Part shown: positions 42,795 through 51,783 of the stretch, piece by piece
Position numbering within the stretch: position 1 is the first letter of the stretch
How the letters are laid out: each line of letters opens with the position of its first letter
Assembly: GCF_050871315.1 (NCBI RefSeq)
Contig: NZ_JBJLRE010000010.1
Length of the DNA stretch: 64,000 nt
Reading direction: 5' to 3' (one strand)
From: Kineococcus gynurae
GTDB taxonomy: Bacteria > Actinomycetota > Actinomycetes > Actinomycetales > Kineococcaceae
Notes under the pieces: generated by a model
Database searches by the model: none
The model's input: the letters and a program-made list of their open reading frames with translations, nothing else
What the model was told of the DNA's origin: nothing
Program-made: the position numbers and the translations under genes

Positions 42795-43943
42795 TCACGC
42801 CGTCCCGAGCCGGTAGCCCGTCCCGGAGCGGACCGCGATGCCGGCCAGTTCGAGGCGGCCCAGCACGGCGTGCACGTGGTCGACGTCCAGCCCGGCGTCC
42901 TGCGCGATCCGTTCGACCCCGGCCGCGCGTCGGCGCGGTAGCGACTCGGCCACCTGCAGCTCCTCCCGACGCAGCCCGTCGAAGGGGCGCCGCTCGACCT
43001 CGCGACCGGGCCCGGCCCCCTCCCCCACCCGACCCAGCAGGTCCAGGACGTCCTCGGTGCCGGTCACCAGGCTCGCCCCGCGCTCCCGCAGCAACCGGTG
43101 GCACCCGGCGGAGGCGGCGGAGGTCACCGGCCCCGGCACGGCTCCGACCACGCGGGACATCCGCTCGGCCCGCTCGGCGGTGGACAACGCGCCCGACCGC
43201 CAGGCGGCCTCCACCACCACCGTGCCCGCCGACAGGGCCGCGATGATCCGGTTGCGCTCCAGGAAGCGCCACCGCGTCGGGGAGGTGCCCGGGGGCGCCT
43301 CACCGAGGACCAGGCCCTCCTCGGCCAGCCGGGCCAGCAACGCGCTGTTGGCCGCCGGGTAGGCCCGGTCCACCCCGCAGGCCAGCACCGCGACCGTCGC
43401 CCCGCCCACCGCGAGCGCCGCCCGGTGCACCGTCGCGTCCACACCGAAGGCGCCGCCGGAGACGACGGCCCGGCCGCGCTCGGACAACCCCGCCCCGAGT
43501 TCGGCGGCCACGTGGCTGCCGTAGGCGGTGGGGGCCCGGGTACCGACGAGGGAGACGCTGCGCCGCAACGTCTCCGCCACCGGGAGCGGGCCCCGCACCC
43601 ACAGGCAGAAGGGGCGGGTCATGGCGCTGGAGGCGTCCCCCACCTCCGGGGTGAGGTCCTGCAGCCCGTCGGGCCACTCCTCGTCGCCGGGGACGAGGAG
43701 ACGCCCACCGAGCCGCTCGTGGGCGGCCAGGTCGGCCTCCGGGTCGGTGACCTCGAGCCGGGAGCGCCACCGTTGCGGGCCGCGGCCGTCGAGGACGCCG
43801 TGCAGCGCCGTGCTCGCCCCCACCTCGGCGACGAGGGCGGCCGCGGCCGCGTCCCCGGGTTCGGCCAGCCGGCTCCACGCGGCGCGGGCCAGCCGCTCGT
43901 CGTCCAGCGCGCTCCGCAGCGGTCCCGGGTCGCGCGGGGTCAC
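42795..43943 (-). CDS. dprA: DNA processing protein DprA
   Basis: DprA loads RecA on incoming single-stranded DNA during transformation. The 382-aa protein has an N-terminal helical region, then the Rossmann-like core: SVSLVGTRAPTAYG, VVSGGAFGVDATVHRAAL, TVAVLACGVDRAYPAANSAL and the FLERNRIIAALS motif. A C-terminal winged-helix-like domain follows (VERIAQDAGLDVDHVHAVLG). The GTG start overlaps the comM stop by 4 bases. The dprA-comM-yraN group is conserved in actinobacteria even where natural transformation is not known. Confidence 0.93.
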   Translation of the reverse strand: MTPRDPGPLRSALDDERLARAAWSRLAEPGDAAAAALVAEVGASTALHGVLDGRGPQRWRSRLEVTDPEADLAAHERLGGRLLVPGDEEWPDGLQDLTPEVGDASSAMTRPFCLWVRGPLPVAETLRRSVSLVGTRAPTAYGSHVAAELGAGLSERGRAVVSGGAFGVDATVHRAALAVGGATVAVLACGVDRAYPAANSALLARLAEEGLVLGEAPPGTSPTRWRFLERNRIIAALSAGTVVVEAAWRSGALSTAERAERMSRVVGAVPGPVTSAASAGCHRLLRERGASLVTGTEDVLDLLGRVGEGAGPGREVERRPFDGLRREELQVAESLPRRRAAGVERIAQDAGLDVDHVHAVLGRLELAGIAVRSGTGYRLGTA

Positions 43944-45487
43944 GCCGCCACCGCCAGGAACGCCCCGCGCAACCCCAGGGCGCGACCGACGTCGTCGACG
44001 TCGGGACGCTCCGCCCCGCGCAGGTCGGCCACCGTCCACGCCACGCGCAGCACCCGGTCCAGCCCGCGCAGGCTGAGGCGGTTGCGGTCCATGGCCCGGT
44101 CCAGGTCGGCCGTGGTGGCCGCGGGCAGGCGCAGCGGCCCCCGCAGCAGGGGTCCGGTGAGCTCGGCGTTGGTCCGCCGCCCGTAGGGACGCAGCCGGGC
44201 CTCGGCCGCGGCCCGGGCCCCGGCCACCCGACCGGCGACGACCGCGCTGGTCTCGCCGGGGACGGCCTGGACGACGTCGGCGCGGCTCACGCCCTCGACC
44301 TGGACCTGCAGGTCGATCCGGTCGAGCAGCGGTTTGGACAGCTTGTCGGCGTAGCGGCGACGGGCGACCGACGTGCACGAGCAGTCGAGCGCCGGACCGT
44401 TGGCGCGTCCGCACGGGCAGGGGTTGGCGGCCAGGACGAGCTGGAACCGGGCCGGGTAGCGGGCGCTGCCCCGGGAGCGGTGCAGGACCAGGTCGCCGGA
44501 CTCCAAGGGTTGGCGCAGGGATTCCAGCACGGCCGAGGAGAACTCCGGGGCCTCGTCGAGGAACAGGACCCCGCGGTGAGCTCGGGACACCGCCCCGGGA
44601 CGCGGGACCCCCGTCCCGCCGCCGACGATCGCGGCGACGGAGGCCGTGTGGTGGGGGTCCTCGTAGGGCGGGCGGGTGACGAGGGCGGCGGAGCGACCGC
44701 GCAGCAGGCCCGCCACCGAGTGCACGGCGGTGACCTCGAGGGCCGCCTCCTCGTCCAGGTCGGGCAGCACCCCGGGCAACCGGGCGGCGAGCATGGTCTT
44801 GCCCGCCCCGGGTGGGCCGTTCATCAGCAGGTGGTGGGCACCGGCGGCGGCGACCTCCAGGGCGTAGCGGGCCTCGCGCTGGCCGACCACGTCGGCCAGG
44901 TCCCCGCGCCGGTCGTGCGCCGGGCCCACCGGTGCCGTCGGGATCGAGGGCGGGTCGGGCAGGTCCAGCGGCGGGTCGCCGCGGTAGTCGGCGGCGAGCT
45001 CGGAGAGCCAGCGCACCCCCCGCACGACCACGCCGGGGACGAGGGCCGCCTCCTCGGCCGTGGCCTGCGGGACGACGACCCGCCGGACCCCCGCGCGGGC
45101 GGCCGCGAGCACCGCTGGCAGCACGCCGTCGACCGGGCGCACGGAGCCGTCGAGCCCGAGCTCGCCCAGGTGCACGACCCCGGCCGACGGTTCCGCCGGG
45201 ACGACCCCCGCTGCGGTGAGCACCGCGATGGCGACGGCCAGGTCGAAGGCGGAGCCGGACTTGGGCAGGGTCGCGGGCGAGAGGTTGACCGTGATCCGCG
45301 CGGAGGGCAGCGTCCACCCGCAGTTGGCGGTCGCGGCCCGGACCCGGTCCTTGGCCTCGTGCAGCGCGGCGTCGGGCAGCCCGACCAGCACGAACGCCGG
45401 AAGGCCCGCCGCGATGTCGGCCTCGACCTCGACCAGGTGGCCCTCGAGACCCACCAGCCCGACGGTCAGCGCCCGGGCGATGCCCAT
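43940..45487 (-). CDS. YifB/ComM family Mg-chelatase-like AAA+ ATPase
   Basis: ComM is a helicase that promotes branch migration during uptake of homologous DNA. The 515-aa protein has the N-terminal Lon-protease-like region (VEVEADIAAGLPAFVLVGLP, then ITVNLSPATLPKSGSAFDLA), Walker A GPPGAGKT near residue 222, Walker B GVLFLDEAPEF, a sensor region (LVLAANPCPCGR) with a Cys pair, and a C-terminal helical domain. The ATG shares a base with the yraN stop. Confidence 0.93.
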   Translation of the reverse strand: MGIARALTVGLVGLEGHLVEVEADIAAGLPAFVLVGLPDAALHEAKDRVRAATANCGWTLPSARITVNLSPATLPKSGSAFDLAVAIAVLTAAGVVPAEPSAGVVHLGELGLDGSVRPVDGVLPAVLAAARAGVRRVVVPQATAEEAALVPGVVVRGVRWLSELAADYRGDPPLDLPDPPSIPTAPVGPAHDRRGDLADVVGQREARYALEVAAAGAHHLLMNGPPGAGKTMLAARLPGVLPDLDEEAALEVTAVHSVAGLLRGRSAALVTRPPYEDPHHTASVAAIVGGGTGVPRPGAVSRAHRGVLFLDEAPEFSSAVLESLRQPLESGDLVLHRSRGSARYPARFQLVLAANPCPCGRANGPALDCSCTSVARRRYADKLSKPLLDRIDLQVQVEGVSRADVVQAVPGETSAVVAGRVAGARAAAEARLRPYGRRTNAELTGPLLRGPLRLPAATTADLDRAMDRNRLSLRGLDRVLRVAWTVADLRGAERPDVDDVGRALGLRGAFLAVAA

Positions 45488-45846
45488 CAGAGCACCCCGC
45501 GCAGGTGCTCGACGCGCGCGGCCCCGGAGCGGGCCGGGGTCACCGCGACGACGTCGAAGCGCACCGGGACCGTGCCCACGCCCGGGTGCGCGGCCAACCA
45601 CTGCTCGGCCAGGCGCTGCAACCGGTCGAGCTTGTGCGGGGTCACCGCCTCCAGCGCCGTGCCCGCCGACGTGCTGCGGCGGGTCTTCACCTCGCACACG
45701 ACGAGGGTGTCGCCGTCGCGGGCGACCACGTCGATCTCCCCGCCGGCGCACCGCCAGTTCCGGTCGAGGACGGTCATCCCCGCCTCGCTCAGGCGGGCCA
45801 CCGCCACGTTCTCCCCGTAGCGGCCCACCGTGTCTTTCGCGGCCAT
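45487..45846 (-). CDS. YraN family (UPF0102) nuclease-like protein
   Basis: This 119-aa protein has the restriction-endonuclease-like core of the YraN family: GRYGENVAVARLSEAGMTVL, CAGGEIDVVARDG and LVVCEVKTRR (the E-x-K active-site pattern). The biological role is unsettled. ATG start. It overlaps comM by one base and is in the usual yraN-comM-dprA arrangement. Confidence 0.9.
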   Translation of the reverse strand: MAAKDTVGRYGENVAVARLSEAGMTVLDRNWRCAGGEIDVVARDGDTLVVCEVKTRRSTSAGTALEAVTPHKLDRLQRLAEQWLAAHPGVGTVPVRFDVVAVTPARSGAARVEHLRGVL

Positions 45847-45993
45847 CGCGCACCACCTCCGGGGCCGAGGCTCGCGCAGGCGGCGTCGACCGCGGGGGCG
45901 CACTGCGACGGTTGTGGAGAACCCCGGTCCGACCCGGTACCTGTGGAGAACCACCGCGGCACGGGCCGCCGACCGGGGCGGCCCGGGCTCAGG

Positions 45994-46305
45994 TCACGGG
46001 GTGTCGGGGACCTCGATGTCGCGCTTCTGCAGCTCCTCGACGTTGACGTCCTTGAACGTCACCACCCGCACGTCGCGGACGAACCGGGCCGGGCGGTAGA
46101 CGTCCCACACCCACGCGTCGTGCAGGCGCACCTCGAAGTAGGTCTCGCCGTCGGCGGTCCGGACCTGCAGGTCGACCGAGTTGGCCAGGTAGAAGCGGCG
46201 CTCCGTCTCCACGACGTAGGAGAACAGCGACACGACGTCGCGGTACTCCCGGTAGAGCTGCAGCTCCATCTCGGTCTCGTAGTTCTCCAGGTCCTCCGCG
46301 CTCAC
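45994..46305 (-). CDS. DUF2469 family protein
   Basis: This 103-aa protein is the DUF2469 family member always found next to rnhB in actinobacteria. Diagnostic features are SAEDLENYETEMELQLYREY, FSYVVETERRFYLANSVDLQ and the late DAWVWDVYRPARFV. Function is unknown. GTG start. It follows rnhB by 87 bases. Confidence 0.92.
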   Translation of the reverse strand: MSAEDLENYETEMELQLYREYRDVVSLFSYVVETERRFYLANSVDLQVRTADGETYFEVRLHDAWVWDVYRPARFVRDVRVVTFKDVNVEELQKRDIEVPDTP

Positions 46306-46392
46306 CCGACCATCATGCCTGCTGGGCGCCCGTCCCCGGGGACGCCCCACGGGGACACCCCGGGGCCGGAGGCCCGGCGGCGGAGCGGTCGC

Positions 46393-47247
46393 TCAGGGCG
46401 CGGGCAGCTCGACGGCGGGCGGGAGCAGCAGGTCGGAGCCGACGACCGGGGGCAGCCCGGTCGGTACCTCGGGCGAGATCCCGGGCAGGACCCCGGGCAA
46501 CCGCCAGCTGCGCCGGTGCTGGGCGCTGGTGCCGTGCCTCGACAGCGCCTGCAGGTGCTCGGGCGCGCTGTAGCCCTTGTTGCCCTCCCACCCGTAGAGG
46601 GGGTGCTCCGCAGCGCGCTCGATCATGATCGCGTCCCGGGTGGTCTTGGCCAGGACACTGGCCCCGGCGACCGCCGCGCAGGTCAGGTCCGCCTTGACGC
46701 GGGTCGTCACGGGCGGCGCCGCGCAGGGCAGCACCGGCACGGGCGGGCCGCCGTCGACCAGGTCGAACAGCGAGGGGTCGCGCGGGTCGGAGAGCCAGTC
46801 GTGGTTGCCGTCGAGCAGGACCACGTCCGGCTGCTGGGTCAGCTGGGCCAGGGCCCGGCGTCCGGCCAGGCGCAGCGCCGAGATGATGCCCACGGAGTCG
46901 ATCTCGTCCGGCTCGGCGTGCCCGACCGCGCTGGCGACGGCCCACCGGCGCACCTTGGGCGCGAGCTGCTCGCGCACCTGGGGGCTCAGCAGCTTGGAGT
47001 CGCGCAGCCCGGTCGGGGCGGTGCGGGTGCTCGCCGCGACGAGCAGCACCCCGACGGTCACCGGACCGGCCAGCGCGCCCCGGCCCACCTCGTCCATCCC
47101 GGCCAGCAGGGCCACCCCGCGCTCGCGCAGCAGGGCCTTCTCCACGCGCAGGGTCGGGGGCAGCGCGGCTCCGCGGGTCGCGGTCGCCTTGGCCCCCGGG
47201 CCGCGCGGGGTCCGGGCCAGGCCGCGGGAGTCGGAGCGGGTGCTCAC
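46393..47247 (-). CDS. rnhB: Ribonuclease HII
   Basis: RNase HII nicks DNA at ribonucleotides and RNA-DNA hybrids. The 284-aa protein has the catalytic DEVGRGALAGP near residue 52, LRDSKLLSPQVREQL, LLDGNHDW, VKADLTCAAVAGASVLAKTT and the ending HPLYGWEGNKGYSAPEHL. The first 35 residues and the last 50 are low-complexity additions. The GTG start overlaps the downstream end of the adjacent lepB by 4 bases, so the lepB-lepB-rnhB genes are coupled. Confidence 0.93.
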   Translation of the reverse strand: MSTRSDSRGLARTPRGPGAKATATRGAALPPTLRVEKALLRERGVALLAGMDEVGRGALAGPVTVGVLLVAASTRTAPTGLRDSKLLSPQVREQLAPKVRRWAVASAVGHAEPDEIDSVGIISALRLAGRRALAQLTQQPDVVLLDGNHDWLSDPRDPSLFDLVDGGPPVPVLPCAAPPVTTRVKADLTCAAVAGASVLAKTTRDAIMIERAAEHPLYGWEGNKGYSAPEHLQALSRHGTSAQHRRSWRLPGVLPGISPEVPTGLPPVVGSDLLLPPAVELPAP

Positions 47248-47987
47248 TCCACCCCCGCCTCACCCGGGACGTCGTCGAACGTCGACGGCGTCCCCAGCCA
47301 GGCGAGGTGCGACAGCGGCCAGACGACGACGTAGGCGCGGCCCACCACGTTCTCGAGCGGGACGAACCCGCCGTGGGGCTTGTCCTGGTTGTAGCGCGAG
47401 TCGGCCGACTCGGGCCGGTTGTCCCCCATCACCCAGAGCTCCCCCGCGGGCACGGTGACGGAGAACGGGACCTGGCTGGGTACCGCGCCCTCGATGACGT
47501 AGGCGGACTCCTCCACCGGTGTGCCGTTGACGCTGATCCGGCCCTGGGCGTCGCAGCACTCCACCCGGTCCCCGGGCAGCCCGATGACGCGCTTGATGAG
47601 GTGCTCGCCGGAGTCCTCCGGCAGGAGCCCCACGAAGGTGAGCACGTCGGCGACGACCGAGCCGACCGGCCCGCGGTCCGGCTCCGCCGCGGGCGGCAGC
47701 CAGCCGCCCGGGTCGAGGAAGACCACGACGTCGCCGCGGTGCAGCTCGAAGGGACCCGGGGTCAGCTTGCTGACCACCACGCGGTCACCGATGTCGAGCG
47801 TCGTCTCCATGGACTGCGAGGGGATGTAGAACGCCTGCAGCAGGAACGTCTTCACCACCAGCGACACCACGAGGGCGACGGCGACGACGAGCACGGTCTC
47901 GCGCACGGCGGCGAGGACACCACCCCGGCCGCGGGCGGGGGCCTCGGCCGGCCCCGGGGTCGGGCTCTGGTCCCGGTGGTCGCTCAC
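47244..47987 (-). CDS. lepB: Signal peptidase I (second copy)
   Basis: Type I signal peptidase cleaves signal peptides of secreted proteins. The 247-aa protein has one N-terminal membrane helix (about residues 31-52), the catalytic Ser in FYIPSQSMETTLDIGD, the catalytic Lys in HLIKRVIGLPGD and the box MGDNRPESADSRY. GTG start; it overlaps both neighbours by 4 bases. The second member of a tandem pair. Confidence 0.94.
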   Translation of the reverse strand: MSDHRDQSPTPGPAEAPARGRGGVLAAVRETVLVVAVALVVSLVVKTFLLQAFYIPSQSMETTLDIGDRVVVSKLTPGPFELHRGDVVVFLDPGGWLPPAAEPDRGPVGSVVADVLTFVGLLPEDSGEHLIKRVIGLPGDRVECCDAQGRISVNGTPVEESAYVIEGAVPSQVPFSVTVPAGELWVMGDNRPESADSRYNQDKPHGGFVPLENVVGRAYVVVWPLSHLAWLGTPSTFDDVPGEAGVE

Positions 47988-48709
47988 GGTGCCCTCCTGA
48001 TCCCGGCCAGGGGCGCGTCGCGCTGCACCGGGCCGGACTGCGACAGCGGCCAGGTCACGAGGACCACCCGCCCGATGACGTCGTCGACGGCGACCGTGCC
48101 ACCGCCGGGGCTGCCCAGGTGCGAGCGGGAGTCGGTGGACTGCTCCCGGTTGTCGCCCATGAGCCAGATGCGGCCCGCCGGCACCTCGATGTCGAAGGCC
48201 GTGGCGCTGGCCGGGGAACCCGGCGCGAAGAGGTACGGCTCGTCCACGGGCTCGCCGTTGACCAGCAGGCGGCCCTGGGCGTCGCAGCAGCTGATCCGGT
48301 CCCCCGGCAGCCCGACGACGCGCTTGACGAAGTCGGCCTCCCCGGGACGGAACCCGAGCCCCTGACCGATCGCGGCCCCCAGGGCGGCGAGTCCGGTCGG
48401 CTCCGGGGGCGAGGGCGCGAACGTGCCGGAGCCGTCGAAGACCACCACGTCACCGCGGCGCAGGTCGGCGGCCGGGTCGCCCAGGGAGCGCCAGACCAGG
48501 ACGCGCTCACCGGGGCGCAGGGTCGGGTCCATCGAGTCGGAGGGGATCGAGAACGTCTGCACGACGAAGGTGCGCAGCAGCAGCGCGAGGACCAGCGCCA
48601 CCGTCAGGGCGACGACGATCCGGACCCCGGGGCCCCGGGGACGCGCGGCCCCCCCGACCAGCCCGTCCTGCACCGGCCCGTCCTGCGCCGGTTCCCGCTC
48701 GGTCCTCAC
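47984..48709 (-). CDS. lepB: Signal peptidase I (first copy)
   Basis: This 241-aa paralogue has the membrane helix (about residues 28-50), catalytic Ser in FSIPSDSMDPTLRPGE, catalytic Lys in DFVKRVVGLPGD, and MGDNREQSTDSRSHLG. The two copies differ across the substrate-binding region, so they may divide client proteins between them; both appear active. It is read first, ahead of the second lepB and rnhB. GTG start. Confidence 0.93.
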   Translation of the reverse strand: MRTEREPAQDGPVQDGLVGGAARPRGPGVRIVVALTVALVLALLLRTFVVQTFSIPSDSMDPTLRPGERVLVWRSLGDPAADLRRGDVVVFDGSGTFAPSPPEPTGLAALGAAIGQGLGFRPGEADFVKRVVGLPGDRISCCDAQGRLLVNGEPVDEPYLFAPGSPASATAFDIEVPAGRIWLMGDNREQSTDSRSHLGSPGGGTVAVDDVIGRVVLVTWPLSQSGPVQRDAPLAGIRRAP

Positions 48710-48852
48710 CGTTCGCCCACTCCCACCTGCCGACGCTCCCGACGGTCGTGCTCCCCGGGAGCGACACCGGGGTCGAGCTTACGGCGCACGCCGGGCGGGC
48801 CCGGGCCGCCGCGCGGGGGCCTGTCGGCCTCGATCCATCCCCCGGGACGCGG

Positions 48853-48884
48853 ACGAGCCGGGCCCCGAACGGGACCCGGCTCGT
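48853..48884 (-). terminator. Terminator hairpin after rplS
   Basis: ACGAGCCGGG at 48853-48862 pairs with CCCGGCTCGT at 48875-48884, with CCCG/CGGG inside. It lies 16 bases beyond the rplS stop. Confidence 0.8.
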
Positions 48885-48900
48885 CGTGCGGTCGCTCGCG

Positions 48901-49263
48901 TCAGCCGCGGGGCGTGCGCGAGTCGCGACGCTCCTTGATCTTGGCGGCCTTGCCGCGCAGGTCGCGCAGGTAGTAGAGCTTGGCGCGCTTGACCTCACCA
49001 CGGGAGGCCACCTCGATCTTCTCGATGATCGGGGTGTGCAGCGGGAAGGTGCGCTCGACACCCACGCCGAAGCTGACCTTGCGGACGGTGAAGCTCTCGC
49101 GCACGCCGCCGCCGGTGCGGCGGATGACGACGCCCTGGAACAGCTGGACGCGGGAGCGGTTGCCCTCGACGACCTTGACGTGGACCTTCAGGGTGTCGCC
49201 GGCGCGGAACTCCGGGATGTCGTCGCGGAGGCTGCCGGCGTCGACGGAATCGAGAACGTGCAT
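48901..49263 (-). CDS. rplS: 50S ribosomal protein L19
   Basis: L19 sits at the 30S-50S interface. The 120-aa protein has RAGDTLKVHVKVVEGNRSRV, FQGVVIRRTGGGVRESFTVR and KRAKLYYLRDLRGKAAKIKE, all diagnostic. ATG start with GGAG upstream. It follows trmD in the same direction and ends at a terminator. Confidence 0.97.
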   Translation of the reverse strand: MHVLDSVDAGSLRDDIPEFRAGDTLKVHVKVVEGNRSRVQLFQGVVIRRTGGGVRESFTVRKVSFGVGVERTFPLHTPIIEKIEVASRGEVKRAKLYYLRDLRGKAAKIKERRDSRTPRG

Positions 49264-49465
49264 GGTGAGACTCTTCTCTCCTGCTGGGCGCCACAGGTCA
49301 CCGGCGCGGGGTCTGGCGCCGTGAGCAGCCCGGGCGGCGGATGCCGCCGGGTCGGTGACCGGGGTGGCGCGCCCCCTGTGGCAGGCGCACCGCTTCCGCG
49401 GACGGGCCCGGAGGCTCGAGGCGGAGGAGGTCCCGGACGTCACGGCCGGTCGGTGGAACAGCCGC

Positions 49466-50296
49466 TCAGTCTGCCACAGCGTCCGGGTCGGTCACGAATC
49501 CGTGACCGGTCGCGCGGAAGCCCTCCTCGGCCAGGACCGCGCGGTCGGCGGCGTCGGTCGCCGACTCGGGCAGGGCCGCGACGACGTCCGGACGCCGACG
49601 CGCGGTGCGCCGCAGCGCCTCGTCCCGACGCCACCGGGCCACCTGGCCGTGGTGCCCACCGGCCAGCACCGCGGGGACGTCGAGCCCCCGCCACGACGCG
49701 GGCTTGGTGTAGGCCGGGTGCTCCAGCAACCCGTCGTGCTCGGCGGCGTGGGACTCCTCGGCCAGGCTCGCGGCGTTGCCCACCACGCCGGGCAGCAGCC
49801 GGGCCACCGCCTCCACGACGACGAGCACGGCGACCTCGCCACCGTTGAGCACGTAGTCGCCGAGGGACACCTCCTGCACCCGGATGCGGGAGGCGTAGTG
49901 CTCCACGACCCGGGCGTCGATGCCCTCGTAGCGCCCGCAGGCGAAGACCAGCCACGGTTCCTCGGCCAGCGCGTGGGCCCGCTCCTGCCGGAAGACCTCC
50001 CCCACCGGGCTCGGCACCAGCAGGACCGGCCCTCGCTCGGCCTGCTCGGCGCTGAGTCCCGCCGGTGGGTCGGCGAGGATCGCGTCGAGCGCCTCGCCCC
50101 ACGGTTCGGGCTTCATCAGCAACCCGGCGCCGCCCCCGTAGGGGGTGTCGTCCACCGTGCGGTGGCGGTCGTGGGTGAAGTCGCGCAGGTCGTGGACCCG
50201 CAGCTCGATGAGCCCCTGCCGCTGCGCCTTGCCGATGAGGGACAGCTGCAGCGGCTGCAGGTACTCCCCGAAGATCGAGACGACGTCGATCCGCAC
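49466..50296 (-). CDS. trmD: tRNA (guanine-N1)-methyltransferase
   Basis: TrmD methylates G37 of tRNAs to keep the reading frame. The 276-aa protein has the SPOUT-knot elements: IDVVSIFGEYLQPLQLSLIG at the start, DDTPYGGGAGLLMKPEP, FACGRYEGIDARV and SLGDYVLNGGEVA (SAM-binding knot). Past the domain of usual length, about 40 residues of C-terminal tail remain. GTG start 3 bases after the rimM stop. Confidence 0.96.
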   Translation of the reverse strand: MRIDVVSIFGEYLQPLQLSLIGKAQRQGLIELRVHDLRDFTHDRHRTVDDTPYGGGAGLLMKPEPWGEALDAILADPPAGLSAEQAERGPVLLVPSPVGEVFRQERAHALAEEPWLVFACGRYEGIDARVVEHYASRIRVQEVSLGDYVLNGGEVAVLVVVEAVARLLPGVVGNAASLAEESHAAEHDGLLEHPAYTKPASWRGLDVPAVLAGGHHGQVARWRRDEALRRTARRRPDVVAALPESATDAADRAVLAEEGFRATGHGFVTDPDAVAD

Positions 50297-50299
50297 GGC

Positions 50300-50836
50300 T
50301 CAGGCGTCCGTGCCGTCGCCGGGGAGCTCGCCGAAGAGTCCGCCGGGCGGGTCGAGCACGACCCGGCCCCCGGCCAGGTCGACGGTCGGCACCAACCGCT
50401 GCACGAAGGGCACGAGCACGTCCTCGCCCCGCGCGTCGCGCACGACGAGGACGTCCTGGGCGCTGCCGGTGAGCAGGTCGACGACCCTGCCGAGCGCGGT
50501 CCCGTCGGCGGTCACGGCGGTCAGTCCGCGCAGCTGGTGGGGGTAGAACTCGTCGGGATCGGCCTGTGCGTCGGCCTCGTCGGAGACGTCGACGAGCAGC
50601 AGGGTGTCGCGCAGCCGCTCGACGGCGTCGCGGTCCGGGACCTCGGTGAAGGCGACGAGGAGCGTCTGGTTGTGCCAGCGCGCGGACTCCACCGTCAGCG
50701 GACCGCGGGCGGGCGGGTCGGTGCGCAGGACCGAGCCCGGGACGAAGCGCCGTTCGGGGGTGTCGGTCCGCAGTTCCAGGGTCACCTCGCCCCGGATCCC
50801 GTGCGGGCGACCGATCCGGGCCACGACGTACTCCAC
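50300..50836 (-). CDS. rimM: Ribosome maturation factor RimM
   Basis: RimM assists maturation of the 30S head. The 178-aa protein has VARIGRPHGIRGEVTLEL at the start, TLLVAFTEVPDRDAVERLRD, and the PRC-barrel region YPHQLRGLTAVTADGTALGR with DVLVVRDARGEDVLVPFV. GTG start supported by AGGAGA upstream. It is tightly linked to trmD. Confidence 0.95.
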   Translation of the reverse strand: MEYVVARIGRPHGIRGEVTLELRTDTPERRFVPGSVLRTDPPARGPLTVESARWHNQTLLVAFTEVPDRDAVERLRDTLLLVDVSDEADAQADPDEFYPHQLRGLTAVTADGTALGRVVDLLTGSAQDVLVVRDARGEDVLVPFVQRLVPTVDLAGGRVVLDPPGGLFGELPGDGTDA

Positions 50837-50896
50837 GACGACTCTCCTGACGGCGGGACGTTCTCTCGGACGACCCCGGGGGCGGGGCCGCAACGA

Positions 50897-50933
50897 CGCA
50901 GCGCCGGACCCGAGGAACGGGCCCGGCGCTGCG
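50897..50933 (-). terminator. Hairpin between the KH-protein gene and rimM
   Basis: CGCAGCGCCGG at 50897-50907 pairs with CCGGCGCTGCG at 50923-50933, with CCG/CGG further in. It lies just beyond the KH-protein stop and would separate rpsP-KH from rimM-trmD. Confidence 0.8.
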
Positions 50934-50948
50934 GGGTGGTGCGGAGGA

Positions 50949-51188
50949 TCAGCGGCGGTCGACGTCGACGAGGTCGACCCGGACCGGCTGGTTCCCGGCG
51001 AGGGCACCGATGACGGTGCGCAGCGCCTTGGCGGTGCGACCCGAGCGGCCGATGACCCGGCCGAGGTCCTCGGGGTGCACGCGCACCTCGAGGAGGCTTC
51101 CGCGACGCAGGGTCTTGGGGGTCACGCGGACGTCGTCGGGGTGCCCGACGATGCCACGGACGAGGTGCTCGAGCGCGTCCGCCAGCAC
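50949..51188 (-). CDS. KH-domain RNA-binding protein (KhpA-like)
   Basis: This 79-aa protein is a single KH domain with LADALEHLVRGIVGHPDDV at the start and HPEDLGRVIGRSGRTAKALR (the GxxG loop) in the middle. It is always next to rpsP in actinobacteria. Its KhpA relatives bind RNA and affect cell division in Gram-positive bacteria. GTG start 5 bases after the rpsP stop. Confidence 0.92.
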   Translation of the reverse strand: MLADALEHLVRGIVGHPDDVRVTPKTLRRGSLLEVRVHPEDLGRVIGRSGRTAKALRTVIGALAGNQPVRVDLVDVDRR

Positions 51189-51193
51189 GGCGA

Positions 51194-51589
51194 TCAGCTC
51201 TCCGAGTCCGTGGCGGACTCGGTGGCCGGGGCCGCAGCGGCCTCGTCCTTCGGGGCCAGCTTGGCGGCCGGCGCCGGGGCGGTCGGGCGGACCTTGGCCT
51301 CGGGCTTGCGGTAGGTGCCCTCGGCGCCCGGCAGGCCCTTGAACTTCTGCCAGTCGCCGGTCACCTTGAGCAGCGCGTGGACCTGCTCGGTCGGCTGCGC
51401 GCCGACACCGAGCCAGTACTGGGCGCGCTCGCTCTTGATCTCGATGGTCGAGGGGTCGGTCATCGGGTTGTAGATCCCGATCTCCTCGATCGCGCGACCG
51501 TCGCGCTTGGAGCGCGAGTCCATGACGACGACGCGGTAGTGCGGGGCGCGGATCTTGCCGAGCCGCTTCAGGCGGATCTTGACTGCCAC
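51194..51589 (-). CDS. rpsP: 30S ribosomal protein S16
   Basis: S16 is an early-binding 30S protein. The 131-aa protein begins AVKIRLKRLGKIRAPHYRVV and has IGIYNPMTDPSTIEIKSERA and YWLGVGAQPTEQVHALLKV. After about residue 95 a Pro/Ala/Glu tail, typical for actinobacteria, follows. GTG start. It leads the rpsP-KH pair. Confidence 0.96.
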   Translation of the reverse strand: MAVKIRLKRLGKIRAPHYRVVVMDSRSKRDGRAIEEIGIYNPMTDPSTIEIKSERAQYWLGVGAQPTEQVHALLKVTGDWQKFKGLPGAEGTYRKPEAKVRPTAPAPAAKLAPKDEAAAAPATESATDSES

Positions 51590-51783
51590 GGTGAGGGGTG
51601 TCTCCCGGTTCTTGATCGGTCGAGCGGACACCGCTCGGTGTGGGGACGCCGACCGGTGGACTCTTGATGGACGCGAGCGCCGCGGTGAGAGGGTCCGGGG
51701 CGTTCGAGTGCCCTGACATTCTGCCAGACGCTCCGGTCCGGCTCGACCGGCCGCCCGCCCCACCCGGGCGGGACCCGCCTTGG

